Assembly: GCA_020636445.1 (NCBI GenBank) | Contig: JACJXV010000007.1 | Span: 39,008 to 103,007 of the forward strand | DNA length: 64,000 nt | Direction: 5' to 3' | Source of the DNA: Lewinellaceae bacterium | GTDB lineage: Bacteria; Bacteroidota; Bacteroidia; Chitinophagales; Saprospiraceae | Part shown: piece after piece, positions 18,373 through 26,815 of the stretch | Layout: each line of letters opens with the position of its first letter | Numbering within the stretch: the first letter of the stretch is position 1 | Notes under the pieces: generated by a model | The model's input: only the letters and a program-made list of their open reading frames with translations | The model's database searches: none | Told to the model about the DNA's origin: nothing | Position numbers and translations under genes: made by a program

Positions 18373-19484
18373 TGATCAACCTCCTGGTCGTTGCGGTGTT
18401 GGTAGCCACCGCATTTCAGCTGGTTTGCTGGAGTGTTCTTTTTGATAGGTTAGCCCGCTTCCAGTTGCCCGATGTGCCGCAAGAAACATCGTCAGCCCAC
18501 CCGGTTTCCATTATCATTTGTGCCCGCGATGAAGCCGAAAACCTTCGGCGAAACCTGCCCCTTTTTCTGCAGCAAACCTACCCCGAATTTGAAGTTTTGG
18601 TCGTAAATGATAATTCACAGGATGAAACAAGTCGCATTTTATTGGATTTTCAAAAAAATTATACGAATTTAACCGTCGTAAATGTGGGTATGCCTACCCA
18701 GCCAGGTAAAAAGCAAGCACTTCGGCTGGGAATTCAACAGGCACGATTCGATCGATTGCTGTTTAGTGATGCCGACTGTCGACCTTCCGGTCCTCTTTGG
18801 CTGACCAATATGCAAGCCCCTCTTCAGGGAGCAATCGAAATCGTACTCGGATTTAGTCCCTATCAGCAGGGCACCGGTTTATTAAATCGGTTTATTCGCT
18901 TTGAAGCCGTCTACACTGCCGTTCAGTATTTTTCCTTTGCATTAGTTGGGATTCCCTATATGGGCGTAGGTCGTAACCTGGGCTATACCAGAAAATTATT
19001 TCTGGCAAGCGATCAGTTTGCGTCTCATACCCATATTGCTTCTGGTGATGACGATTTGTTCGTCAATCAGGTGGCGCAAAAGAAAAATACCGCGGTAGTG
19101 TTGCGGTCCGAAACATTTGTTTATTCAGCATCCAAAGATACTTGGACAGGCTACTACAACCAGAAAAAAAGACACCTGAGTACCGGTACCCGGTACCGGC
19201 CATTGCACCAGCTCTTGCTGGGTAGTATCGCCCTCAGCCATGTGGGACACTACCTGGGGTTGGTGGCATTGTTGGTTTGGGTTCCAGCTGCTTGGGGGTT
19301 CGCATTACTCCTTTTGGTGGCGCGACTGGGATTAGTAGCCTGGCAGTATCGACGCATTCTACGCCTATTGAACCATCCGGATTTACTCCGCTGGATTCCC
19401 TTGCTGGATTTGCTCCTGACAGTTTACTACCTCCTGTTTGCGCCGGTACTTTTTATCGGTAATAAACAGTCATGGAAGCAGTAG
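18369..19484 (+). CDS. Membrane-associated family 2 glycosyltransferase
   Basis: About 371 residues. The start at 18369 (ATGATG, overlapping the previous TGA) gives an N-terminal membrane helix (LLVVAVLVATAFQLVCWSVLF). The GT-A domain shows VSIIICARDEAENLRRNLP, EVLVVNDNSQDET, LLFSDADCRPSG (the DxD-like metal site) and SGDDDLFVNQ. The QxxRW-type motif is replaced by QKKRHLSTGTRYR. Two or three C-terminal helices follow. The layout resembles poly-beta-glycan synthases and other processive or lipid-linked GT2 enzymes, but the product is unknown. Translation is coupled to both neighbours: a 4-bp overlap upstream and 13 bp with the sigma factor gene downstream. Confidence 0.87.
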   Translation: MMINLLVVAVLVATAFQLVCWSVLFDRLARFQLPDVPQETSSAHPVSIIICARDEAENLRRNLPLFLQQTYPEFEVLVVNDNSQDETSRILLDFQKNYTNLTVVNVGMPTQPGKKQALRLGIQQARFDRLLFSDADCRPSGPLWLTNMQAPLQGAIEIVLGFSPYQQGTGLLNRFIRFEAVYTAVQYFSFALVGIPYMGVGRNLGYTRKLFLASDQFASHTHIASGDDDLFVNQVAQKKNTAVVLRSETFVYSASKDTWTGYYNQKKRHLSTGTRYRPLHQLLLGSIALSHVGHYLGLVALLVWVPAAWGFALLLLVARLGLVAWQYRRILRLLNHPDLLRWIPLLDLLLTVYYLLFAPVLFIGNKQSWKQ

Positions 19485-20119
19485 CTCTTAAGCCAGTAAA
19501 ACATTTTGATCATTTTTCCGACGACTACCATCTGATCCAGCAGGCCGTGCTTGGAAATCAGCAGGCCTTTGCGTTACTGATGAACCGGTATCACGATGCC
19601 TTGCACCGTACGGTTCAGCGAATGGTCAGTAATAAAAACGATGCAGAGGATCTAACCCTGGAAGCCTTCGGCAAAGCCTTTCACCACCTGGAAAGCTATC
19701 GGCCTCATTATGCCTTTAGCACCTGGTTATTTCGTATTGCGATCAATAATTGTATTGATCATATCCGCAAAAAAAGGCTCACCGTCCTTTCTATTGATGT
19801 TCCTTGTGATGATGATACGGATACTGACTACGCCAATTTTATCAGGGCTTCCGGGCCGAATCCGGAGGAACACATCATTCGCGAACAACGCAGGGTGCTG
19901 ATGCGCCGAACGCTGGAAAAGCTCAACCCGCGGTACCGCCTGATGATTGAATTGCGCTATTTTGAGGAACTTTCGTATGATGAGATTGCGGAACAAATGG
20001 ACCTTCCCATTGGTACCGTGAAAGCACAATTGTTTCGGGCCCGCGAAGCCTTGCATCGGCTACTATCGCAACCGGAAGCTGGTGACTACCTGGAATACCG
20101 CCGGCGGCGGCGCTCCTAG
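19472..20119 (+). CDS. RNA polymerase sigma factor of the ECF type
   Basis: A 215-residue sigma-70 family protein with region 2 (FALLMNRYHDALHRTVQRMV, NDAEDLTLEAFGKAFHHLESY, FSTWLFRIAINNCIDHIRKK) and region 4 (LNPRYRLMIELRYFEELSYDEIAEQMDLPIGTVKAQLFRAREAL), joined by an acidic linker of about 35 residues. The C-terminus is very basic (YRRRRRS). It overlaps the glycosyltransferase gene by 13 bp and is the last gene of the lpxK operon. No anti-sigma factor gene follows; the next gene is on the other strand. It is reasonable to infer that the factor responds to or controls envelope functions, but no target promoter can be assigned. Confidence 0.93.
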   Translation: MEAVALKPVKHFDHFSDDYHLIQQAVLGNQQAFALLMNRYHDALHRTVQRMVSNKNDAEDLTLEAFGKAFHHLESYRPHYAFSTWLFRIAINNCIDHIRKKRLTVLSIDVPCDDDTDTDYANFIRASGPNPEEHIIREQRRVLMRRTLEKLNPRYRLMIELRYFEELSYDEIAEQMDLPIGTVKAQLFRAREALHRLLSQPEAGDYLEYRRRRRS

Positions 20120-20258
20120 TATGGTTGGGTGTGGGGCTCCTCTTATACCTTCCGGTGCTGCTCTGGAAGTCGTGTATGTTTTGGGAAAAAGAAATCATTC
20201 ATGATGACTCATTTCCCATGACTAACACAACCCCCGGAAAACATCCCTATCGGGAAAA

Positions 20259-21848
20259 TTACAGCAGTCGCACCCCTTCCTTAGGGTCAAGATGCAATGT
20301 TCGCAACGCAGCGGCCCGCGTTGAAACATCGGCAGCGCTATTCTCCAACCGTAACACGCCCCGCGGGCAGACAGCGGCACAGATACCGCAGCCAACGCAG
20401 GAAGCCCGCACTACGTCCTGCCCACGCTGTGCATAGGCGCGTACATCAATCCCCATTTCGCAATAGGTAGAACAGTTGCCACAGGAAATGCACTGCCCGC
20501 CATTTACGGTAATGCGGAAACGACTGAAAAAGCGTTGCTGCAACCCTAAAATAGCAGCCATTGGGCAGCCAAACCGGCACCAAACGCGGCTCCCGAAAAT
20601 AGGATAAAACCCAACGCCTATAACCCCGGAGAAAATGGAGCCGATATAAAACCCATACCACTCGCGCAGTTTATAGCTACTCAAACCAAAAATCCGCGAC
20701 TGATTTTGCAGATATGCCTGGAGCGTCAGCACAACGATTCCGATTAACAGGACGGTTGCCAACCCTTTTACCCAAACCGGAACTCCCTTGAACACCCGGG
20801 GGCGTAACCAAAGGAGTAAAGCTACCCCCAACAACGTGGCAATAGCCACTCCCAGAAACATTTCCCGGGTTACCCAGTAGGTAGCAGGATTGCTCCGAAA
20901 GAAGCTGTGTAAAACAGCCAAGGTCATGATAACCGCCAACACCAAAACACTGTGAATCACCCAGCGCTCTACTTTCCAGGCACCTAACGACTTATCGGAA
21001 AGCTGCCGAAAGGGATCCCCCGCTGTCTCAGCCAGCCCGCCACAACCGCAAACCCAGGAACAGTACCACCGCTTACCATATAAATAGGTAAGCACCGGGG
21101 ATACCACGAAGATCATCGCCACTCCCCAGCCCAGCATAAATATGCCCAACCCACCGCTGGTGGCCAGCTTTTTAATGTTCCAGTCGTAAAAAAAGTAATA
21201 ATTCAGCGGCCACATGTTCTTTAAATCCATGGACGGTTGCTGCAAAGCTGACAGGATTTCGGGAATCAGAAAAGCGAACCCCAATTGAAAAAACATTACC
21301 GACAGGGTGCGAACTACCTGATAACGATTGTGCCGGTATTTATAAATAAACTTAACCCCCATCGCTAAAATGGCCACCGTGTAAAGGGTTCCGTAAACAA
21401 ACCATTGACTTGCCGGATTCCCGTTAAGGACCCGGCTAAGGGGATCAAAAAAGCCAACTATTCCCTGATTGGCTTCCCCCGCCACGGTTGCCAGCCCGAG
21501 ATGGGCAGGAAAAAAATATAGCAAAACATAAAACCCCGTCAGAACGATAGCAGTAAGCCAGCCCAGAATGCCCCGGCTGGTGAGGCTTGCCAACCAAACG
21601 CCATTGTTTTTTATTCCTGCGGGTAGCTGCCGGTAAGCAGCCCAGCCGTACCACGCTCCTCCCAGGCCCAATGCCAGGAGCGAAACCACCAGCCAAACCG
21701 TCGGCGCCGGCAGGGAAACACCAAAAAAAGCCAGAAACAACAGTAAAAGGCCGATGCCGGTTAGGGTCAGGGCTCCTTTTTGTCCGGCGTTAAGCACTTG
21801 ATGGGTACGTGCCCCTATTAAGGATAGACTTGGATTAACAGCTGCCAT
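20259..21848 (-). CDS. Membrane polyferredoxin with NosR/NapH-like Cys motifs
   Basis: A 529-residue integral membrane protein with about eight to ten helices and two iron-sulfur regions. The N-terminal half holds helices (GALTLTGIGLLLLFLAFFGV, LGWLTAIVLTGFYVLLYF). A mid-protein block WYCSWVCGCGGLAETAGDPFR and a later RVWCRFGCPMAAI carry the paired C-x3-C-type cysteines of NosR/NapH-like quinol-side electron carriers. The C-terminus has two [4Fe-4S] ferredoxin motifs (CISCGNCSTYC and CVGCGICAAVCP). It lies 36 bp downstream of an FAD/NAD(P) oxidoreductase, so NAD(P)H-to-membrane electron transfer is likely. The acceptor is unknown. Confidence 0.85.
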   Translation of the reverse strand: MAAVNPSLSLIGARTHQVLNAGQKGALTLTGIGLLLLFLAFFGVSLPAPTVWLVVSLLALGLGGAWYGWAAYRQLPAGIKNNGVWLASLTSRGILGWLTAIVLTGFYVLLYFFPAHLGLATVAGEANQGIVGFFDPLSRVLNGNPASQWFVYGTLYTVAILAMGVKFIYKYRHNRYQVVRTLSVMFFQLGFAFLIPEILSALQQPSMDLKNMWPLNYYFFYDWNIKKLATSGGLGIFMLGWGVAMIFVVSPVLTYLYGKRWYCSWVCGCGGLAETAGDPFRQLSDKSLGAWKVERWVIHSVLVLAVIMTLAVLHSFFRSNPATYWVTREMFLGVAIATLLGVALLLWLRPRVFKGVPVWVKGLATVLLIGIVVLTLQAYLQNQSRIFGLSSYKLREWYGFYIGSIFSGVIGVGFYPIFGSRVWCRFGCPMAAILGLQQRFFSRFRITVNGGQCISCGNCSTYCEMGIDVRAYAQRGQDVVRASCVGCGICAAVCPRGVLRLENSAADVSTRAAALRTLHLDPKEGVRLL

Positions 21849-21884
21849 ATCAGGAATGTCTTTACTGAATTTGATTGGATTAGC

Positions 21885-23228
21885 TTACTTCCCCAGCAAG
21901 GTTAGCACTTCGCGCAATCCACGGCGATGATTGGTTTGTATTTGTTTTCCGGTCTGCTGCGCATATTTTGCCAGAACAAACGCCTCATAGGCAGGGAAAA
22001 ACTCCGGGTCAAAATTTGCCAATGGCAATTCGCACAGCACCGTTTCGATGGTCGCTTTTTGCGCCAGCCAATGCTGGCAAACTTCGTGGCGATACCGGAT
22101 GCCCATTACATTGAAGCCTAAGACAACTTCCGTACCGGCATCATAAACGATACGAATACTCCGCCGGCCATCGGGATGCTCCCAATACAAACTGCGATGA
22201 TTGGCCGGTGCCTGCGCCCGGATATCACCATAAACCTGGTATTCAATGTCGAAAAACTTAGCTGAGTTAAACCAGATTCCTGGATTGTAGGCAACCGGGG
22301 TATCAGGGTTACAAATATTATGTGCTACCGTTTCGCCCATCATGCGGCCCGTATACCAAACCGCTTCGATGGGCCGGCGCCCCGGCTGTGGGGTTCGCAT
22401 TTCGGCGCAGTCTCCAACCGCATAAATTCCCGGGATATTGGTCTGCAGGTTTTCATCCACTAATACCCCGCGCTTAACCTCAATGCCGCTGTTCTGTAAA
22501 AAGCCAATATTCGGGCTTACACCTGCTGTCAGGCCTACAAACCCACAGGCAATTTCCTCTCCACTTTGCGTTATCACCCCAACGGCTCGCCCTTGTTCAT
22601 CACCTACAACTTCCCGCAATTCGGTATTCAGCCGCAGGTCAATCCCTTGCTCCAGCAAATGGCGATTGATCATTGCGGACTCCTCGGGAGGGAGAACAAT
22701 ATCCCAAAAGCTTGTTTCCCGCACCAAGAAGGTAACCGGAATATGCCGGGAATGAAACATCTCCGCCATTTCAACGCCGATCAATCCGCCACCTACGATG
22801 ACCGCCCGCTCAAGCCCTGCACTGGCGGCTTCCATCGCCTCCAGGTCCTGCAGGTGATACAACCCATGAACCCGGTCCAGATCCTGACCCGGCCAGCCAA
22901 ATTTATTGGACCGGGAGCCGGTGGCAATAATCAACCGATCATAGCTGATCCGCTCGCCATCAGCCAGGTATAGCACCCGGTCGCCCTGGTCAATCTTTTG
23001 CACCCATCCGCGCTTGCGGTCAATACGGTTTTTTTTCCAAAAACCCGGTTCATAGGGCTGCGTATCACGCAGGCGCATATGTCCCATGTAGACATACATA
23101 AGTGCCGTTCGGGAAAAAAACTCATCACTCTCATTCGAGATGACCGTAATCGCAAAGTCACTGTGTTTACGGATAAACCGGGCGGCAGTGATTCCACTGA
23201 TTCCATTGCCAATGATTACTACATGCAT
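21885..23228 (-). CDS. FAD-dependent NAD(P) oxidoreductase (pyridine nucleotide-disulfide class)
   Basis: A 447-residue two-dinucleotide-fold flavoprotein. The FAD Rossmann motif is VVIIGNGISGITAARFIR at the N-terminus; LIIATGSRSNKFGWPG is the second FAD contact; AVIVGGGLIGVEMAEMFHSR is the NAD(P)-binding fold; GIYAVGDCAEM closes the FAD site. No redox-active CxxxxC pair is visible, so it is not a disulfide reductase; it resembles NirB N-terminal or rubredoxin/ferredoxin reductase-like enzymes. The last 100 residues are a separate C-terminal domain. Adjacent to the polyferredoxin gene and probably the electron input of that complex. Confidence 0.88.
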   Translation of the reverse strand: MHVVIIGNGISGITAARFIRKHSDFAITVISNESDEFFSRTALMYVYMGHMRLRDTQPYEPGFWKKNRIDRKRGWVQKIDQGDRVLYLADGERISYDRLIIATGSRSNKFGWPGQDLDRVHGLYHLQDLEAMEAASAGLERAVIVGGGLIGVEMAEMFHSRHIPVTFLVRETSFWDIVLPPEESAMINRHLLEQGIDLRLNTELREVVGDEQGRAVGVITQSGEEIACGFVGLTAGVSPNIGFLQNSGIEVKRGVLVDENLQTNIPGIYAVGDCAEMRTPQPGRRPIEAVWYTGRMMGETVAHNICNPDTPVAYNPGIWFNSAKFFDIEYQVYGDIRAQAPANHRSLYWEHPDGRRSIRIVYDAGTEVVLGFNVMGIRYRHEVCQHWLAQKATIETVLCELPLANFDPEFFPAYEAFVLAKYAQQTGKQIQTNHRRGLREVLTLLGK

Positions 23229-23778
23229 AGGTATCGGATAAGGTTGCGAGGATTAAGATAATCAGAACTAATGATAATCATGCGAGTGTTCAAATTTACT
23301 TCATCAGTCGCCATGCTCATTTCATCCTTTGGGCAGCCATCGCAATTTTATTTCATACTGCATTGGTCATCAGCCGCGTAGCACCTGTCATGCTCCCCCT
23401 TTAACTCGGCCTGGGGCCGCTGCGTTAGTAGATCGTAAAAGGGCTACGCTAACTAAACTTCAGCAATTTCGTTATCGCAATAAAAGTGCTCTTTTTTTCC
23501 AGTTTGATCAAAAGCTAGTGCTCTCGGCACTAAGTAACGGCAACGCTAGCGTCAAGCAATGCTCTTCAGAGGCCATCTTACGTTGTTCCTATCCTGGCAA
23601 TATTACCCAGAGCCGCTAGTAAAAAACGTGCTGGCGGCGACACTTTTCACAATTTGGCCTGAATTGTGTTAACTATATCCTAATCACCCGGGTACCCGTT
23701 GCCTGGTATGTAGAAGTATTCCTATATTTAGGGACTTATTAAACTAAGCCCATTTTGTTATTCCCAAGTACATATCTT
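23229..23778. other. Long intergenic region without a recognisable gene
   Basis: About 550 bp between the divergent oxidoreductase and the T9SS-cargo gene. No reading frame here has a credible start and protein character. A 6-bp inverted repeat (TAGTGC/GCACTA, 23516-23532) is the only local structure noticed, apart from the promoter-like pair near 23699-23730. The length suggests regulation of both flanking operons or loss of an old gene. Confidence 0.6.
23699..23730 (+). promoter_or_regulatory. Candidate promoter for the T9SS-cargo/GH53 operon
   Basis: TTG at 23699-23701, a 21-bp spacer and TATATTTA at 23723-23730, one base from TAnnTTTG. It lies about 48 bp before the start at 23779. Confidence 0.4.
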
Positions 23779-24513
23779 ATGAAGCATACTTTACTTTTCT
23801 TTTTTGTTTTTCTCATTTGCCTGCAGGTCCTGCCCGCACAGGTCATTACCATTAGTCCTGCCCAAACGAAGAAAGCCTTCACGACTGACCTGTCGGATCC
23901 ATACCTCGACCTGGAGGTCTATGCCACGATAAAAAACGTTTCCGCTGATACGATTCACCTCAAATGGTCACGCCTTGAACTAGACCGGCCTTCCAGTTGG
24001 CAAACGCAGGTTTGTGATGGAATCACCTGTTACGAGCCTTTTGTATCCACCAATATCGATCCGCAATATCAACTGAACGATCCGGTGACGCTGAAACCCA
24101 ATGAGTCACGGGAGTTTATTTTACATGTCCTGCCAGGAGGAACGCCTGGTACCGGTCTGATTGATATTGATTTTTTCCTTACCAACAAGCCAACTGAACG
24201 CTTGGGGACTATGTCCTTCGTGGTAGAAGTACAGGCGCTGGTCACCAGCAGCTACACCCCCCGGGTCATTGATGTGATTCGCGTTTTTCCCAATCCCGCT
24301 GATGATTATTTCCAACTGACGGACTACCGCGGTGTTGACCGGTTGGTCATTTATAATATTCTGGGCATTCCTGTGCGACAGTTTTTGGTCGGCCCCGGGC
24401 AACGCTATTCGATTGGCAACCTGCCTGATGGCATGTATCTGGTCAGCTTAATCAATAACCAGAAAGGTGCCCTGAAAACCATTCGCCTGAGTAAACGCGG
24501 TCTGCGACCCTAA
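23779..24513 (+). CDS. Secreted protein with a T9SS type A C-terminal sorting domain
   Basis: A 244-residue protein. Starting at the ATG at 23779 gives a signal peptide (MKHTLLFFFVFLICLQVLPAQ); an in-frame ATT/TTG upstream does not. Residues about 20-150 form an Ig-like region (ITISPAQTKKAF, LYVYATIKNVSADTIHLKWSR-like strands with polar loops). The last 75 residues are a Por-secretion C-terminal domain: VFPNPADDYFQL, LVIYNILGIPVRQF, and GMYLVSLINNQKG, the usual SPNP/G-x-Y pattern. It would be exported by Sec, then moved across the outer membrane by the T9SS and anchored or released. Three bp separate it from the GH53 gene, so the two are probably made together. Confidence 0.85.
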   Translation: MKHTLLFFFVFLICLQVLPAQVITISPAQTKKAFTTDLSDPYLDLEVYATIKNVSADTIHLKWSRLELDRPSSWQTQVCDGITCYEPFVSTNIDPQYQLNDPVTLKPNESREFILHVLPGGTPGTGLIDIDFFLTNKPTERLGTMSFVVEVQALVTSSYTPRVIDVIRVFPNPADDYFQLTDYRGVDRLVIYNILGIPVRQFLVGPGQRYSIGNLPDGMYLVSLINNQKGALKTIRLSKRGLRP

Positions 24514-24516
24514 AAA

Positions 24517-25626
24517 ATGAAATATTCCCTTACTGGCTACCCCTTATCGCTTGCCTCGATTTTCTTTTTAGGGCTTTTATACTTAGGCTCTTCCTGCCAG
24601 AAAGATAACAATGGTGATCCTTCTCGGGAAAATCCCACCACCAATCCTTCGGTATTGATCCGGGCAGTAGACGCCTCCTTAATTCCCGAGATTCGGGAGC
24701 AAGGGGTTCTGGTTCGCAACAGCGAAGGGCAGGAAGAAGATATGCTAACCGCCCTGCAAAAAAATGGGGTCAACACGATTCGCTTGCGGTTATGGCACAC
24801 CCCGGCGAGTAGCTATGCAGGTCTGGCATCTGTAAAAAAACTGGCAGCGGAAGCCCACGCTAAAGGGATCAACGTGTGGTTAACGGTTCATTATTCGGAT
24901 ACCTGGGCCGACCCCGGGCATCAAACGAAACCCGCCGCCTGGAAAAACCTGAGTTACACTATCCTTCGCGATAGCCTTTATGCCTATACCCGGTTGATAA
25001 CGCGGGAAATTCAACCGGAAATTATTCAAATAGGTAATGAAATAAATCAGGGGTTGCTCTGGCCGGAAGGTCATGCCAACCAACCAACCCAAATGCAGGG
25101 TTTATTGCAAGCCGGCATTCAGGCCGTTCGCGAACAATCCCCGACGACTAAAATAATGCTGCACTTTGCCGGCCATGATGGTGCACAAACTTTTTTCACC
25201 AGTCTGCAGGGGCTCGCTGTTGATTATTATGGTCTTTCCTACTATCCAATCTGGCATGGTAAAAACCTGACTGGATTACAAGCGAACGTTAGCCGGCTGT
25301 TTCAGCAGTTCAAGAAACCTATCTTCCTGGCCGAAGTTGCTTATCCCTTTACGTTTGGGTACAACGACTGGACGAATAACATCATCGGAGATAGTTCCCA
25401 GATTCTCGATGCCTATCCGGCTACACCGGAAGGGCAACAAGCGTATCTGCGCTTTATTCACCAGTGGGCAAAGACAAGTGAGGCTCTTTCCGGTTATGCC
25501 TATTGGGGAGGAGAATGGGTAGCCTATCGCGGAAATCAGGCCACCGACGGCTCTCCGTGGGAGAATCAGGCCTTGTGGGATTTTAATCTTCGGGCACTTC
25601 CTGCCCTGCGTGTGTTTGGAGAGTAA
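24517..25626 (+). CDS. GH53 arabinogalactan endo-beta-1,4-galactanase, lipoprotein
   Basis: A 369-residue glycoside hydrolase family 53 enzyme that cuts beta-1,4-galactan in pectin side chains or arabinogalactan. The signal ends in LGSSC, a lipobox, so it should be lipid-anchored. Family blocks are GVNTIRLRLWHTPASSYAG, GINVWLTVHYSDTWADPGHQTKPAAW, the acid/base Glu in IIQIGNEINQG, and the nucleophile Glu in FLAEVAYPFT, with GYAYWGGEWVAYRG near the end. Length fits a single-domain GH53 enzyme. No SusC/SusD pair is nearby, so this is not a full polysaccharide utilisation locus; the T9SS-sorted protein upstream is its only partner in view. Confidence 0.93.
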   Translation: MKYSLTGYPLSLASIFFLGLLYLGSSCQKDNNGDPSRENPTTNPSVLIRAVDASLIPEIREQGVLVRNSEGQEEDMLTALQKNGVNTIRLRLWHTPASSYAGLASVKKLAAEAHAKGINVWLTVHYSDTWADPGHQTKPAAWKNLSYTILRDSLYAYTRLITREIQPEIIQIGNEINQGLLWPEGHANQPTQMQGLLQAGIQAVREQSPTTKIMLHFAGHDGAQTFFTSLQGLAVDYYGLSYYPIWHGKNLTGLQANVSRLFQQFKKPIFLAEVAYPFTFGYNDWTNNIIGDSSQILDAYPATPEGQQAYLRFIHQWAKTSEALSGYAYWGGEWVAYRGNQATDGSPWENQALWDFNLRALPALRVFGE

Positions 25627-25661
25627 AAAATACGCGTACCATCCTAAGCAGCCAGACGAAT

Positions 25662-26069
25662 CTACGCCGGATATTCCACATAGTTCCGGGGTGTTTCATA
25701 TAAGCGCACCTGCAAGTCATAGCGGGGGTCAAGCTTTGCACGCAGACGTTGCCAGATAACTACACAGATATTTTCGGCCGTTGGATTCAGGTTGCGGAAT
25801 TCTTCCGTATCCAGGTTGAGGTTTTTGTGGTCAAATCGATTTTCGACCTCTTCTTCGATCAGGTCTTTGAGGATTTTCAAGTCAATTACATACCCTGTTT
25901 CCGGATCAATATCCCCAACCACCTTTACTTCCAGGTCGTAGTTGTGGCCATGGTAATTGGGATTATTACACTTTCCAAATACTTCCTGGTTTTTCTCCTC
26001 CGACCATGCAGGATTGTACAAGCGATGGGCGGCATTAAAATGGGCTTTCCGATAAGCAGCTACTTTCAT
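25662..26069 (-). CDS. 6-pyruvoyl-tetrahydropterin synthase / QueD family enzyme
   Basis: A 135-residue T-fold enzyme acting on dihydroneopterin triphosphate. The catalytic and zinc motifs are visible: AHFNAAHRL, CNNPNYHGHNY, FDHKNL, NPTAENICVVIW and the C-terminal ETPRNYVEY. The Cys motif has the spacing C-x5-HGH, as in animal-type PTPS, rather than the C-x3-HGH usual for QueD of queuosine synthesis. That points toward tetrahydropterin production, though PTPS-II-like bacterial enzymes can have mixed activity. No queCEF gene is adjacent. It is convergent with the GH53 gene and divergent from the peroxidase gene. Confidence 0.9.
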   Translation of the reverse strand: MKVAAYRKAHFNAAHRLYNPAWSEEKNQEVFGKCNNPNYHGHNYDLEVKVVGDIDPETGYVIDLKILKDLIEEEVENRFDHKNLNLDTEEFRNLNPTAENICVVIWQRLRAKLDPRYDLQVRLYETPRNYVEYPA

Positions 26070-26246
26070 TTCAGATCCTTACAATGGTAAATGACGGGGA
26101 ATATAACACTTGTTGTTACCCTCCATTTTCCAAACAAAAAACCAGTGGCAAGGTTTTGTACAGCGCAGGGAATCATCTGTCAAGGCACTAGATTCTCTCG
26201 TTTTATTTACCTATTTTTACCCGGATATTTATTCAACCGAAACTAA

Positions 26247-26723
26247 GTGAATTCAATACATACGTTTACGGTAGAAGGTATTGACGGAAAAGCTATCCGC
26301 TTTGCCGACTATAAAGGCAAGAAAATATTGGTTGTGAACGTAGCTTCAGCTTGCGGTTACACACCACAATATGCCCAATTGCAGGAATTGTCTATGGAAT
26401 TTCAGGATCACCTGGTGGTTGTTGGGATTCCTTGCAATGATTTCGGTGGCCAGGAACCTGGTGACAACGAACAAATTCAGGCTTTTTGCTCGGTACGCTA
26501 TGGGGTTACGTTCCCCTTGTCGACCAAACTCACCATTAAAGGCCCGAATAAACATCCCTTGTACAGCTGGCTGACCAGCAAAGCCGAAAACGGCGTACTG
26601 GATGCTGACGTTCGCTGGAACTTTACCAAGTTTTTGCTTGATGAAAACGGTTGCCTCCTGCAAGCCTTTCCTTCCTCCGTTAGCCCGTTGGACGAGGATA
26701 TATTGAACCTCGTTACGCCCTAG
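26247..26723 (+). CDS. Glutathione peroxidase-like thiol peroxidase
   Basis: A 158-residue GPx-family protein that reduces peroxides, most likely with thioredoxin as donor because glutathione is unlikely in a bacillithiol maker. The catalytic triad is present: Cys in VNVASACGYTPQY, Gln in NDFGGQEPG, Trp in VRWNFTKFL. The usual second Cys (FPC-type) is represented by IPCNDFGG. An in-frame stop (TAA) lies directly before the GTG at 26247 and no ATG occurs for about 48 codons, so GTG is the start. A TATTTTTA -7-like site lies about 28 bp upstream (26212-26219). Confidence 0.92.
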   Translation: MNSIHTFTVEGIDGKAIRFADYKGKKILVVNVASACGYTPQYAQLQELSMEFQDHLVVVGIPCNDFGGQEPGDNEQIQAFCSVRYGVTFPLSTKLTIKGPNKHPLYSWLTSKAENGVLDADVRWNFTKFLLDENGCLLQAFPSSVSPLDEDILNLVTP

Positions 26724-26815
26724 GCCGGGCCCTCTGTAGCTTCACTTGGCTATGCGGTTTTCAGATAGCGGAACCCGGTGCTCTGGCATCCCGGTTGTGC
26801 ACAAGGAAGAAACCT

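Noticed and set aside
20121..20258. Short frame after the sigma factor that starts MGVGLLLYLPVLLW
   Set aside because: Runs into the polyferredoxin gene on the other strand, no clear start signal, no similarity recognised.
23229..23400. Hammerhead-like CUGAUGA words on the minus strand
   Set aside because: Neither copy has a stem II followed by the GAAA core, so no ribozyme fold can form.
26784..26798. Sigma-54-like TGGCAT-N5-TTGT before the delta' gene
   Set aside because: The invariant GC of the -12 element is GT, and the first half is also imperfect.
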